64,000 bases of DNA from Mytilus californianus. Taxonomy: Eukaryota > Mollusca > Bivalvia > Mytilida > Mytilidae. How positions within the stretch are numbered: position 1 is the stretch's first letter; each line of letters begins with the position of its first letter. A program made the position numbers and the translations under genes. A model generated the notes under the pieces. That model was given only the letters and a program-made list of their open reading frames with translations. It did not search any database and was not told the DNA's origin. Positions 60,501-62,777 of this stretch are shown here, piece by piece. Where the stretch lies: contig NW_026262712.1 in NCBI RefSeq assembly GCF_021869535.1, positions 67,550,100 through 67,614,099 on the forward strand, read 5' to 3'.

Positions 60501-62777
60501 ATGGACAGACAAGGGTAAGTTTGTTTGCCCTTGAGTAACATTCTGACATCCCATTTGAATGGTTTTACATGAGTAATTTTTGGGGCCCTTTATAGCTTGC
60601 TGTTTGGTGTGAGCCAAGGCTCCGTGTTGAAGACCGTACTTTGACCTATAATGGTTTACTTTTATAAATTTTGACCTGGATGGAGAGTTGTCTCATTGGC
60701 ACTCATACCACATCTTCTTATATCTATATAGTAATGCAGAAATAAGGTAAAATCAGATTGAACCTCCCATTAAAATTTCTTTAAGGTCAAAAAGTGAGGT
60801 ATGACCCCTTTTTTGGTAACAAAATTTCTCAAAGGCAACTAAATGAGATAAACTCTTTCATGTGTCTTTAATTTCTAATGTTCAAGATGATCAATTTGGC
60901 AATGGTACTTCACAAACCTCATCATGGGGGATATAGACAAAAAAGGTTTAAAAAAATTATCTGGTATATAAAAGATAACATAAAGTAATGACAAGTAACT
61001 AGCTAAATAAATGGGGGTGTAAAATGGCAAAAGCTGGTCAGAGGTAAGTTTAAATTTGTGATAATAATTTCTTAACATATCTAATGAGTGCAAGCAGTAA
61101 TTCATCTATCTAGAAAAGGACTTCTTTTCATCATTGTTCATTGTAATAATTGTAGAACTCCTGTAATGACTTAATTTTCTTCAGTCTATATGTTCAATTA
61201 GTACATTTGACCAAAGCTCAGTAAAAATTTACTGGTACAGTTGAATTTTTCCCTCCTTGGTGACATTTATCTGTCATTTTAATTTCATATAAGTCTGCTC
61301 CCTCCCTTCTTTCAATCAGTGAAGTCCATTCCAAAGTAACAAATATGATAAAGTTTGAAATTGAAGGGGATGTAGCTCTGTCATTTAGCATAAAATTCAA
61401 ATAATATAAAAAATAAATGGAGAATGTGTCCATGGGCCACAGATGCCCCCGCTTGTAAATATGCATGAGTCAACTTCCTCATACAGATAGTTAAGACAGT
61501 TTTGAGATTATAAGCATTGTGTATAAGTTTCATAACATTTGGTTGAGGCAAACTAAAGTTAGAGAACGGAAACAACAGATTTAGTAATTTTTCCATTAAA
61601 AAAAGGACATAACTCAAGAACAGTAAAAATGACGCCACCCAATTTCGAACTTGATCTGTGTTTTGTGGTAATAAGCATTGTGTATAAGTTTTATAACATT
61701 TGATTGAAGCAAACTAAAGTTAGAGAGCGGAAACCAATTTTGGGGATGTACGGGACGGACAAGGGTAACACTTAATGCCCCCTCCGCTACGGCGAGGGCA
61801 TATAAATCACCCTAATTACAAATAAACATAGTAGTTGCACTAAAGACATTTGGTTGTATTCTGTCAAGCTGTTTGGCAAGGGATTGTGGATTAACAAACT
61901 TATTAACCTTCATTTCAAAATGAAATGTAACATTGATGATGACACGAGCTCCCACAATAAAGTGCACAGGTAAATAAAAATAAAACTTGATAGAAATTGT
62001 GTTTTCATGACCCTAGCGAAAAAAAATGTAATTATAAGTATTGAATGCTTCTTTTAGTAATTTTATAGGGTTGTAAAAGTGTTGACCGTGCGCACATTTT
62101 TAGAATGAAGCACTTCTGCGCTTCATACAAAATATACCTCAATCAACGCTTTTACACCCCAAATAATTTACAAAAAGAAGCATTCAATTCTTAAATGAGC
62201 AGCAATAGCCAAGTCAATGTTTTGGTACAGGAAACCCCAACAGTCAATTTGATCAAAAATTGAAATAACCATGTCCTGTATATGAATTTGTGTAAAATTG
62301 GTTGAATTCTCTTTCAGTAATTTTCAAAGAATTGCTGATTAACAAAGAATGAAATGGACAATGTCAGAGGTGTGTCCCTGCAGCTGGACACTGTCAGGAA
62401 ACATAATAATTCGTCTCCAGACAGAGGGCCAACAATAATATCTCTCTCATTAATAAGCCTATTTAATTACCATTGTCTTACAATCATAAAACAAAAATTA
62501 CAATTTTCTTACAAAACAATTTTGTATGAAATGTTCAAATGTTTTTACAGAAAAAAATGCATTAAAAAACATTGGTTGGTCTGTTGAAATCAAGCATTGA
62601 TGTTTCTAAAGATATCATAACATCTTATATAAAGAATAATACATTTATCACATTATTTACCTGAGATTCCAGAATCTTCTGTGGTCAGCTTGAGAAACAC
62701 ATTAAAAAAAACGATTGCTGCACCATCGTTGAGAAGAGATTCACCCTCAATCACCATTGCCAATTTCTTTGATGCAC
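17480..62777 (-). CDS. SLC9C1: SLC9C-type (sperm NHE) Na+/H+ exchanger with voltage sensor and cyclic-nucleotide-binding domain; 23 exons, 5' end missing
   Basis: The spliced product is a membrane Na+/H+ exchanger that, in characterised family members, sits in the sperm flagellum and raises intracellular pH after hyperpolarisation, with cAMP modulating it. Join, 5' to 3' on the minus strand: 62777-62661, 56862-56701, 53933-53825, 51959-51816, 50888-50717, 48431-48350, 47679-47577, 47173-47095, 45814-45674, 41964-41867, 40912-40852, 40477-40223, 39146-38952, 35835-35634, 35164-35016, 34428-34303, 31877-31779, 31482-31303, 30752-30612, 27694-27580, 22581-22499, 22001-21819, 17626-17480. Every junction keeps phase and uses AG acceptors and GT donors. 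Counting from the first full codon, residues 1-261 are exchanger membrane helices, about 435-590 the voltage sensor, about 710-830 the cyclic-nucleotide domain. Signature motifs are EGESLLNDGAA, WGGLRGAVSLALAL, LLRVIRLFRLLE and GEMGLLTKKPRSATV. The N-terminal half of the exchanger is outside the window. SLC9C1 versus SLC9C2 cannot be separated here; the domain order makes the family call firm. Confidence 0.92.
17521..17522 (-). promoter_or_regulatory. Candidate GC-AG 5' splice site
   Basis: The minus strand reads AACAG|GCAAGTTATC. GC donors are rare and normally need a near-perfect flank; CAG|GCAAGT is the ideal form. The phase (two leftover bases) fits the acceptor at 2374. Confidence 0.55.
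17627..20675. other. Intron of SLC9C, nothing recognised
   Basis: About 3 kb AT-rich intron sequence between the last two exons of the short form. No exon, RNA gene or clear repeat array seen. Two decayed ATCTGACAGATC phrases near 18250 and 18425 suggest an old duplication. Confidence 0.4.
20676..20966. mobile_element. ATGCCCCACT element
   Basis: ATGCCCCACT (20698-20707) is inverted as AGGTGGGGCAT (20954-20964). Landmarks are GAAATTGGGGTCAAAACTCT, GTACTAAGTTTCAAGTTGAT, then GACGGAAGGACTGACGGAC and CATAATGCCCCTCC. Relatives are at 30985-31256, 43752-44170, 59560-59930 and 61415-61806. Confidence 0.75.
20967..21818. other. Intron sequence, nothing recognised
   Basis: AT-rich intron next to the donor of the exon at 21819-22001. 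The open frames on both strands here show no family features. Confidence 0.4.
21819..22001 (-). CDS. SLC9C1: SLC9C exon v: His/Ser-rich tail exon
   Basis: Encodes residues 938-998. It starts with PEKGPKPVLLVVPSEAG, then a His/Ser-rich stretch (ASHKSSHELRHGHG), then a helix (NSISQLCLNHASKHRQSVES). Acceptor TTTACAG|CCAGAG, donor GGAAG|GTATGT. Phase 0 at both ends. The tail is not a recognised domain. Confidence 0.85.
22085..22215. repeat. Dispersed-repeat tail fragment
   Basis: TTTGCTCACTGTTGAAGGCC ... GTCTCATTGGCAATAACATC is a member of the tail family also seen at about 960-1125 and 60590-60725. Confidence 0.55.
22499..22581 (-). CDS. SLC9C1: SLC9C exon u: C-terminal tail
   Basis: Encodes residues 910-937 (GFAQNAFTREQFIGPCYIPW and following), a short exon that joins in phase 1 to exon t and leaves in phase 0. 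Acceptor ATTTCAG|GCTTTG is strong. The donor GATG|GTCAGT is weaker than usual. Confidence 0.78.
23503..23723. mobile_element. MITE with perfect 27 bp inverted termini
   Basis: Positions 23503-23529 (TACCGTATAGCGGGTTATTT then TCGCGGG) are exactly inverted at 23697-23723. The body repeats the GCGAAAAT / ATTTTGGCG theme. A TA target-site duplication is compatible with both ends. Perfect termini suggest a recent copy. Confidence 0.85.
24490..24524. repeat. (CAAT)n microsatellite
   Basis: About nine uninterrupted CAAT units. Confidence 0.9.
24528..24556. repeat. (CCAA)n microsatellite
   Basis: About seven CCAA units directly after the CAAT run; the two arrays differ by one base per unit, suggesting one arose from the other. 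Confidence 0.88.
24664..25759. mobile_element. Foldback element, palindromic CATCGT satellite
   Basis: The left end ATGTCCAGTGCACGATGTT (24664-24682) is inverted at the right end as AACATTGTACACTGGACAT (25741-25759) with two mismatches. The left half is a tandem jumble of TTTACATCGT, TCAACATCG and GATGTTGACA; the right half carries the same motifs on the other strand (CGATGTAAAC). The whole 1.1 kb can therefore fold on itself. TGAAAGTCTG is present just outside both ends (24649-24658 and 25763-25772). The frames read through it have no family features. Confidence 0.75.
25795..26935. repeat. Satellite-bearing dispersed repeat, about 150 bp units, most complete copy
   Basis: Five to six units with CCATGAAAATGA-GTCAAGGTCA, GAAACCTGCCAGTCGGACAT, CACCAAATATAGTTG and TATCTGAGAAATAGAC. 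A CAGA microsatellite (about 26743-26762) and a right end with GTCGCAGGTGAGACAAAA follow. Same family as 2985-3650. Confidence 0.78.
26936..27579. other. Intron sequence, nothing recognised
   Basis: AT-rich intron adjoining the donor of the exon at 27580-27694. Confidence 0.4.
27580..27694 (-). CDS. SLC9C1: SLC9C exon t: C-terminal tail
   Basis: Encodes residues 872-909, starting GWTKEKIKIRLENSYLLSNL and ending in a beta-rich segment. It follows the CNBD directly. Acceptor GTTCTAG|GGATGG, donor AATG|GTAAGT. No motif beyond the family alignment is recognised. Confidence 0.85.
27765..28385 (+). mobile_element. Retroelement-like 3' segment
   Basis: A GC-richer 600-base stretch with AACCCCGCCGCATTTTTGTG, GTCAGGAGCCTCTGGCCTTT and GGTCGGGTTGTTGTCTCTTT, ending CATTTCCATTCTCAATTTTA. 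A reverse-orientation fragment of its 3' end is at 36685-36825. The style fits the long non-coding end of a bivalve retroelement; no reverse transcriptase is present. Confidence 0.55.
28692..29412. repeat. Direct repeat of about 160 bp on either side of a MITE-like element
   Basis: The sequence from 28692 to about 28855 (AATTATCAC, AAATACACAAAATAGCGATA, TATTCAGAGAATGC, TTAACAAGGAT, TGTCTCCTTCATAA) recurs at 29250-29412 in the same orientation with small differences. Between them lies the element at 28869-29251. Confidence 0.75.
28869..29251. mobile_element. Short copy of the GATACGCCCAT element
   Basis: Left end GAGCTGCTCCATGAGCGCAT, right end GTCCTGTAAATGGGCGTCTA, with GTCCGAAAACTGGAAAATC and GGAAGCTCATGTCAATAG inside. 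It is a shorter relative of the element at 12760-13612, with fewer internal units. Confidence 0.72.
29413..30611. other. Intron sequence with a short tandem repeat
   Basis: Near 29633-29716 the phrase AACAATTAAATAGAGAGCAT occurs three times in tandem. The rest is AT-rich intron without a recognised feature. Confidence 0.45.
30612..30752 (-). CDS. SLC9C1: SLC9C exon s: CNBD C-terminal helices
   Basis: Encodes residues 825-871. It starts with LLFISLDDMEHAIQHF, the helix that closes the CNBD, and continues PPLEYRLWHVCANRVATNVL, where the LE..LW...A pattern is typical of SLC9C proteins. Acceptor CATTGTAG|TTGCTG, donor TACCAG|GTAAGT. Phase 0. Confidence 0.9.
30985..31256. mobile_element. GATGCCCCC / GGGGCAT element
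   Basis: Begins GAATGTGTCCATGGGACACAGA-GGATGCCCCC, contains GGGACATAACTCAAGAAC and GGTAATAAGGATTGTGTATA, then GTACGGACGGAAAGACGTAC, and ends CCTCGGGGCATAAT. Relative at 61415-61806. It sits in the intron between the CNBD exons at 30612 and 31303. Confidence 0.7.
31303..31482 (-). CDS. SLC9C1: SLC9C exon r: CNBD phosphate-binding cassette
   Basis: Encodes residues 765-824. After a polar insert it reads IIGEMGLLTKKPRSATVICE. This is the phosphate-binding cassette, with the conserved Glu (sugar contact) and Arg (phosphate contact) both present, so ligand binding looks intact. Acceptor TTTTTCAG|TTGGAG, donor GTCCAG|GTAAAT. Confidence 0.93.
31779..31877 (-). CDS. SLC9C1: SLC9C exon q: CNBD beta-roll
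   Basis: Encodes residues 732-764. YEDVIIHEGDPPGGIYIIVS is the classic first half of a cyclic-nucleotide-binding beta-roll (EGD..GIY.IVSG). Acceptor TTAACAG|GAGAAA, donor TTAGG|GTAAGT. Phase 0 at both ends. Confidence 0.93.
31878..33336. other. Intron with a small inverted repeat
   Basis: Around 32169-32281, TAGAGGTGATAGAG is inverted as CTCTATCACC-CTCTC about 80 bases on, a likely decayed MITE. Otherwise AT-rich intron leading into the 80 bp array. Confidence 0.5.
33337..34302. repeat. 80 bp tandem array made of an SLC9C exon end plus its 5' splice site
   Basis: About 12 copies of an 80-base unit lie directly downstream (minus sense) of the exon at 34303-34428. Each unit repeats the last roughly 65 coding bases (DKMLNNVFWLRHEPTLIEYI) and the donor AAAG|GTAGGACTATACC. 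Two copies near 34015-34100 are a few bases short. The lowest-coordinate copies carry a TTTATGTTTTCTATGAAAG variant. Unit identity is high, as in a recent or homogenised array. Confidence 0.9.
34303..34428 (-). CDS. SLC9C1: SLC9C exon p: entry into the cyclic-nucleotide-binding domain
   Basis: Encodes residues 690-731. A proline-rich turn (APPSLPIPPPDKML) precedes NVFWLRHEPTLIEYIK, the alpha-helix that leads into the CNBD beta-roll. Phase 0 at both ends. The donor is an unusual AAAG|GTAGGA. The 3' part of the exon and this donor form the 80 bp array that follows, so the true exon end was placed at the first, most 5' copy. Confidence 0.87.
35016..35164 (-). CDS. SLC9C1: SLC9C exon o: helical linker to the cyclic-nucleotide domain
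   Basis: Encodes residues 640-689, an amphipathic helical region (DIALSIKTRQAIRSVLNSL, then LMDGILEEADGHKLEK). It links the voltage sensor to the cyclic-nucleotide domain. Acceptor ATTGTAG|GTATGT, donor GAAAAG|GTAAGG. Phase 1 in, 0 out. Confidence 0.88.
35634..35835 (-). CDS. SLC9C1: SLC9C exon n: end of S4 and post-sensor helix
   Basis: Encodes residues 573-639. It starts with PLVPLFLGLMKLLISQQLSY, completing S4 and the helix after it, then a glycine-rich turn and a long charged helix (EEEVRKLIDHMVDQREIAKS). Acceptor TATTTCAG|CCATTA. Of two possible donors, CTAG|GTAGGT keeps frame with the next exon. Confidence 0.9.
36685..36825 (-). mobile_element. Reverse-orientation retroelement-tail fragment
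   Basis: ATTGAGAATGGAAATGGGGAATGTGTC ... AACAACCCGACCATAGAACAG ... GGTCTTCAATGCAGCGAG is the inverted counterpart of the segment ending near 28365. It abuts the low end of the 68 bp array and probably inserted there. Confidence 0.6.
36832..38951. repeat. 68 bp tandem array made of the S4 exon end plus its 5' splice site, about 30 copies
   Basis: A 68-base unit repeats from about 36832 (partial) up to the exon at 38952-39146. On the minus strand each unit reads through LRVIRMFRLLE and then the donor GAG|GTATGTATAGG. Variation is limited to a few positions (CAGCAG/CAGTAG, one ACTAAT/CCTAAT site, CATACC/CAAACC). Only the exon-proximal copy carries the Leu codon; the array copies carry Met. Confidence 0.93.
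38952..39146 (-). CDS. SLC9C1: SLC9C exon m: voltage sensor S3-S4
   Basis: Encodes residues 508-572. S3 is visible as LCLAIIFIGIVDVCLSF. S4 is IVLVVFILLRVIRLFRLLE, with arginines at every third position (563, 566, 569). The exon ends inside S4 at a phase 0 junction (CTAGAG|GTATGT). Its 3' end and donor are repeated about 30 times in the intron. The exonic copy differs from the array consensus at two bases, so the S4 residue after the second arginine is Leu in the exon and Met in the array. Confidence 0.93.
39147..40222. other. Intron sequence, nothing recognised
   Basis: AT-rich intron between the S1-S2 and S3-S4 exons. No repeat array or hairpin noted. Confidence 0.4.
40223..40477 (-). CDS. 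SLC9C1: SLC9C exon l: voltage sensor S1-S2
   Basis: Encodes residues 423-507. It begins with a basic stretch (KKFFKRFVVELIPEP). Two hydrophobic helices follow: S1 (TAFSIFLYCVIALDMANVTL) and S2 (SLNVVFVSFYIVEAVAK). S2 ends with the E..A-K pattern typical of voltage-sensor S2 helices. Acceptor CTTTTCAG|AAAAAA, donor GCTAAG|GTAAGA. Phase 0 at both ends; at 255 bases it is the longest exon of the main join. Confidence 0.93.
40852..40912 (-). CDS. SLC9C1: SLC9C exon k: short linker exon
   Basis: Encodes residues 402-422 (FVDVEDVKKSWEIPKIYIKL), a polar stretch just before S1 of the voltage sensor. It is 61 bases long, phase 2 in and 0 out. Acceptor TTTTTCAG|GTTTGT, donor AATTG|GTAAAT. Confidence 0.86.
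41150..41866. repeat. About 36 bp tandem array made of an SLC9C exon end plus its 5' splice site
   Basis: About 20 copies lie directly behind the exon at 41867-41964. On the minus strand each reads like the exon end (AT-GCTG-TGA-AAAAGG-AG) followed by GTAAGTACTGA. The array is more diverged than the 68 bp and 80 bp arrays, with two subfamilies (ATCATCAGCTATGCC-like and GTCAGCAGCGATATC-like). The plus-strand frames here are repeat artefacts. Confidence 0.88.
41867..41964 (-). CDS. SLC9C1: SLC9C exon j: cytosolic linker before the voltage sensor
   Basis: Encodes residues 370-401 (MSYWRQFEQGMISREGVRKL, then a helix ending in ADKKG). The YW-x-QFE-x-GM-I pattern is typical of this helix before the sensor. 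Acceptor TTTGATAG|ATGAGT, donor GGAAG|GTAAGTACTG. The last coding bases plus donor form the unit of the 36 bp array that follows directly. Confidence 0.9.
42475..42872. mobile_element. Element with TGTCTCGCC inverted ends
   Basis: TGTCTCGCC at 42487-42495 is inverted as GGCGAGACA at 42862-42870. The interior has two units with AATCTCCATGGAAATGAGAT, CAATGAACCATGACTGA-GG and CATAAGTCGTCCC. Relatives at 1-655, 51485-51770 and 52378-52975. Confidence 0.72.
42873..43751. other. Intron sequence, nothing recognised
   Basis: AT-rich; the minus-strand frame at 43165-43542 has no recognisable family features. Confidence 0.4.
43752..44170. mobile_element. ATGCCCCACT element with two internal units, right end truncated
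   Basis: Starts GTCATGGATGCCCCACTCGC (43771-43780 holds the terminus), repeats the GAAATTGGGGTCAAAACTC unit twice, has GACAGACGGACGGACGGACG and stops at ATAATGCCCC without the closing terminus. Confidence 0.7.
44171..44525 (+). pseudogene. Possible retroelement remnant: short frame followed by a dispersed tail
   Basis: An open frame runs to a stop at 44388-44390 and is followed by AACCCCGCTCAATATTG and a tail ending CAATCATACCACATCTTCTT, the same tail family as at 60590-60725. The peptide (YLPNFIRIFGSKHVNDAIDL and more) is not one I recognise. The frame-plus-tail layout suggests the 3' end of a truncated retroelement. Confidence 0.35.
44840..45125. repeat. Fragments of ATGCCCC-type repeats
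   Basis: AACCAGTATACCCGTCCCTC faces GAGCATGGGTATAATAAAG as an inverted pair near 44862-44901. Then ACCAAAACATTAACCTGATA and CATAATGCCCCTACTATTGT near 45110 resemble the right ends of the 20.7 and 43.8 kb elements. Confidence 0.5.
45128..45672. repeat. Direct duplication of about 285 bp derived from exon i and its intron
   Basis: CATATATACCCACAAGATCA, TCCCACGAATAAT, TCCACAGTATTAAGTTCAAT and the exon i donor region GGGAATAACTTACTTTTTCTG occur twice, offset by about 285 bases. The distal copy retains the candidate exon at 45383-45436. Confidence 0.82.
45383..45436 (-). CDS. Possible duplicated cassette exon (copy of the 3' half of exon i)
   Basis: A 54-base segment reads ELEDMTNEAILRMLTAEK, parallel to the end of exon i (KDMTDEAVLRMLKAEK) with no indels. 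It has a pyrimidine-rich tract and AG before it (TTTTTCCTCAAAG|GAATTG) and the same GTAAGT donor. It is phase 0 at both ends, so inclusion would add 18 residues without a frameshift. It could equally be a non-functional duplicate. It is not included in the main join. Confidence 0.4.
45674..45814 (-). CDS. SLC9C1: SLC9C exon i: cytosolic linker with cysteine cluster
   Basis: Encodes residues 323-369, phase 0 at both ends. The first part contains ICPDCDAKLPC, a CxxC followed by another Cys six residues later. The second part is a charged helix (MKDMTDEAVLRMLKAEK). Acceptor TTTCCAG|GCACAA, donor AAAAA|GTAAGT. The 3' half plus intron flank is duplicated about 290 bases downstream. Confidence 0.88.
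45815..47094. other. Intron sequence, mostly unremarkable
   Basis: No array. A GATAGATGGACAGACAGAAGGACAAC run near 46493-46518 is the decayed right end of a GGAC-type repeat. Confidence 0.4.
47095..47173 (-). CDS. SLC9C1: SLC9C exon h: cytosolic linker, acidic
   Basis: Encodes residues 296-322, an acidic loop (FLADADWDTVEKSSEIADPY) between the exchanger and the voltage sensor. The W-D-x-V core is typical of this linker in SLC9C proteins as far as I recall. Acceptor CTTCAG|ATTTTT, donor GAAGAG|GTATCT. Leaves in phase 0. Confidence 0.85.
47577..47679 (-). CDS. SLC9C1: SLC9C exon g: cytosolic linker, helical
   Basis: Encodes residues 262-295, a basic, probably helical stretch (KRMAMANSLRFLQDVRDKTL). 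It follows the exchanger domain and precedes the voltage sensor. Acceptor TTTTCAG|GGATGA, donor ACAG|GTAAAA. A 12-base look-alike of the donor region recurs about 55 bases downstream in the intron (near 47517-47528). Confidence 0.88.
48350..48431 (-). CDS. SLC9C1: SLC9C exon f: last exchanger helix
   Basis: Encodes residues 235-261. VSGIVFLTLLINSTTVVGLL matches the final membrane helix of NHE proteins, where LIN(G/S)TT is conserved. Acceptor ATTTTAG|GTATTA and donor TTGGG|GTAAGT. After this exon the protein becomes cytosolic. Confidence 0.92.
48770..50330 (+). repeat. Composite dispersed repeat (TTGCGGTCGTATATTGG family and GTAGTGGTGA units)
   Basis: From 48902, CAACCACAAAAATTTTGCGGTCG starts a region with three related units (CTAGTTTCCAGACA-TAACTTGTG, GTATGGATCTCTCT, GGGGGTTATGG). 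It ends near CACTGCGGTTTTATCAGGCTGCGCTCAGCGAAGCA (49971-50005). GTAGTGGTGA-TAAT ... CATTACC-AACTCCAA units flank it at 48770-48900 and 50025-50330, with a relative at 34560-34830. No coding capacity. Confidence 0.6.
49324..49383. repeat. Perfect 22 bp inverted repeat with 16-base loop
   Basis: AAGCAGTGTAAGGGAGGTAA plus TT (49324-49345) is exactly inverted at 49362-49383. It would form a 22 bp perfect stem and lies inside the composite repeat. It may be a small insertion of its own. Confidence 0.85.
50717..50888 (-). CDS. SLC9C1: SLC9C exon e: GGLRGA exchanger core
   Basis: Encodes residues 177-234 with MTWGGLRGAVSLALALQ. The Arg of GLRGA is the conserved arginine of CPA1 exchangers (Arg425 of NHE1), one of the best diagnostic motifs in the window. 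The segment after it (VAHHDTIDQERVGVR) is a polar loop. Acceptor TTTGCAG|AGGTCT, donor GTTAGG|GTAAAT; it leaves in phase 0. Confidence 0.93.
51485..51770. repeat. Fragment of the TGTCTCGCC / CATGACTGAGGGG family
   Basis: AAACTGTTGACACAGAGATATGTCTC, CAATGGACCATGAATGAGGGG and ACCAAATATCATTGACGCC match the elements at 42.5 and 52.4 kb. Confidence 0.6.
51816..51959 (-). CDS. SLC9C1: SLC9C exon d: exchanger helices
   Basis: Encodes residues 129-176. It starts with R-FWETLAYIANTLIFIIVG, the family's conserved FWE...AN..IF..VG helix, and continues into a second hydrophobic segment (WFYMFSLYFGVFVI). Acceptor TTTCAG|ATTTTG, donor ATCAG|GTAATG. Phase 2 in and out. Confidence 0.92.
52378..52975. mobile_element. 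Longer copy of the TGTCTCGCC family
   Basis: Starts AAACTGTTAACACAGAGATATGTCTCACC. It has three units with AATCTCCATGG-AATGAGATG and CATGACTGAAGG. It ends with a GCCGCCGCC segment, ACCTATGTCTCGCTTTTTGC and ACGAGACAAAA near 52970. The GC segment matches that at 570-600. Confidence 0.7.
53825..53933 (-). CDS. SLC9C1: SLC9C exon c: exchanger helix
   Basis: Encodes residues 93-128: a hydrophobic run (VSGVLAVVVLGVRMS) followed by a polar stretch ending in VEKFLHR. The GVxMS segment followed by a charged loop resembles the corresponding region of other NHEs. Acceptor ATTTTAG|GAGAAG, donor CACAG|GTAAAA; phase 1 in, phase 2 out. Confidence 0.88.
53934..55480. other. Intron sequence, nothing recognised
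   Basis: AT-rich intron between the exon at 53825 and the 61 bp array. No hairpin or array noted. Confidence 0.4.
55480..56700. repeat. About 61 bp tandem array made of an SLC9C exon end plus its 5' splice site
   Basis: Sixteen or so units (59-61 bases) lie directly behind the exon at 56701-56862. On the minus strand each repeats EITITLASTYLTYYI and the donor TATTG|GTAAGATAAAAGAT. Some units lack a TAT. The array is interrupted at about 55767-56062 by unrelated sequence. Confidence 0.9.
55767..56062. other. Insertion splitting the 61 bp array
   Basis: About 300 bases of non-array DNA between two array blocks, containing GACGTCGCCAAAATAACATT and GCAACGTCATTACCTCCCC. The array unit resumes on both sides, so this probably inserted into a pre-existing array. 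I could not define inverted termini or a target duplication. Confidence 0.5.
56701..56862 (-). CDS. SLC9C1: SLC9C exon b: exchanger transmembrane helices
   Basis: Encodes residues 39-92. Two hydrophobic segments are visible, one around IVLYFLQVALLGPLWGYVMA and one around DALIEITITLASTYLTYY, as expected for mid-exchanger helices. The acceptor is TTTTAG|GTGGAG and the donor TATTG|GTAAGATA. The last 46 coding bases plus the donor form the repeat unit of the array immediately downstream (55.5-56.7 kb). Confidence 0.9.
56863..59559. other. Intron sequence with minor repeats
   Basis: Long AT-rich intron. Near 59080-59135 CTATGTATTGTATT repeats three times, and a tail-like GTTGCTGTTTCATCGACGTATAATCCACATCTGC follows at about 59213-59246. 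A degenerate GTAGCCCA repeat is near 59274-59350. Confidence 0.4.
59560..60020. repeat. Degenerate ATGCCCC-type repeat
   Basis: Two units of GTTCAGTGAAACCGTGAAA / AAACCTTTAACCT type, then GACGGACACACAGACATAATGCCCC and GTAGGCAGGGCATAAAA. A further fragment ends in GTAGGCATGGTATAAAA. Related to the element at 20676-20966 but older. Confidence 0.6.
60585..60730 (+). repeat. Dispersed tail repeat
   Basis: GGGGCCCTTTATAGCTTGCT, GTGAGCCAAGGCTCCGTGTT, GAAGACCGTACTTTGACC, GGAGAGTTGTCTCATTGGCA and ACCACATCTTCTTATAT. This is the cleanest copy of a tail family also seen near 960, 22095 and 44500, and is common in mussel DNA as far as I know. Confidence 0.65.
61415..61806. mobile_element. GATGCCCCC / GAGGGCAT element
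   Basis: Begins AATGGAGAATGTGTCCATGG-CCACAGATGCCCCC, has two units with GACATAACTCAAGAACAGTA and TTTTGTGGTAATAAGCATTG, then GGACGGACAAGGGTAA, and ends CTACGGCGAGGGCATATAAA. It is the longer relative of 30985-31256; both begin with the same GGAGAATGTGTCCATGGG phrase. Confidence 0.72.
62040..62188. mobile_element. Short MITE-like inverted repeat
   Basis: A 46-base arm starting ATTGAATGCTTCTTTTAGTA (62040-62085) is inverted at 62143-62188 with several mismatches. The spacer contains a second small palindrome (GAAGCACTTCTGCGCTTC). It lies about 470 bases from the GESLLND exon. Confidence 0.78.
62661..62777 (-). CDS. SLC9C1: SLC9C exon a: exchanger helix with GESLLND motif
   Basis: Encodes residues 1-38 with EGESLLNDGAAIVFF. 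In the NHE/CPA1 family this stretch carries the acidic-asparagine-aspartate residues needed for cation transport; the Asp of LLND matches the key Asp267 of NHE1. The acceptor is TGATTAG before GTGCATC and the donor is CTCAG|GTAAAT. It enters in phase 2 and leaves in phase 1. Upstream exons lie beyond the window edge. Confidence 0.9.
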
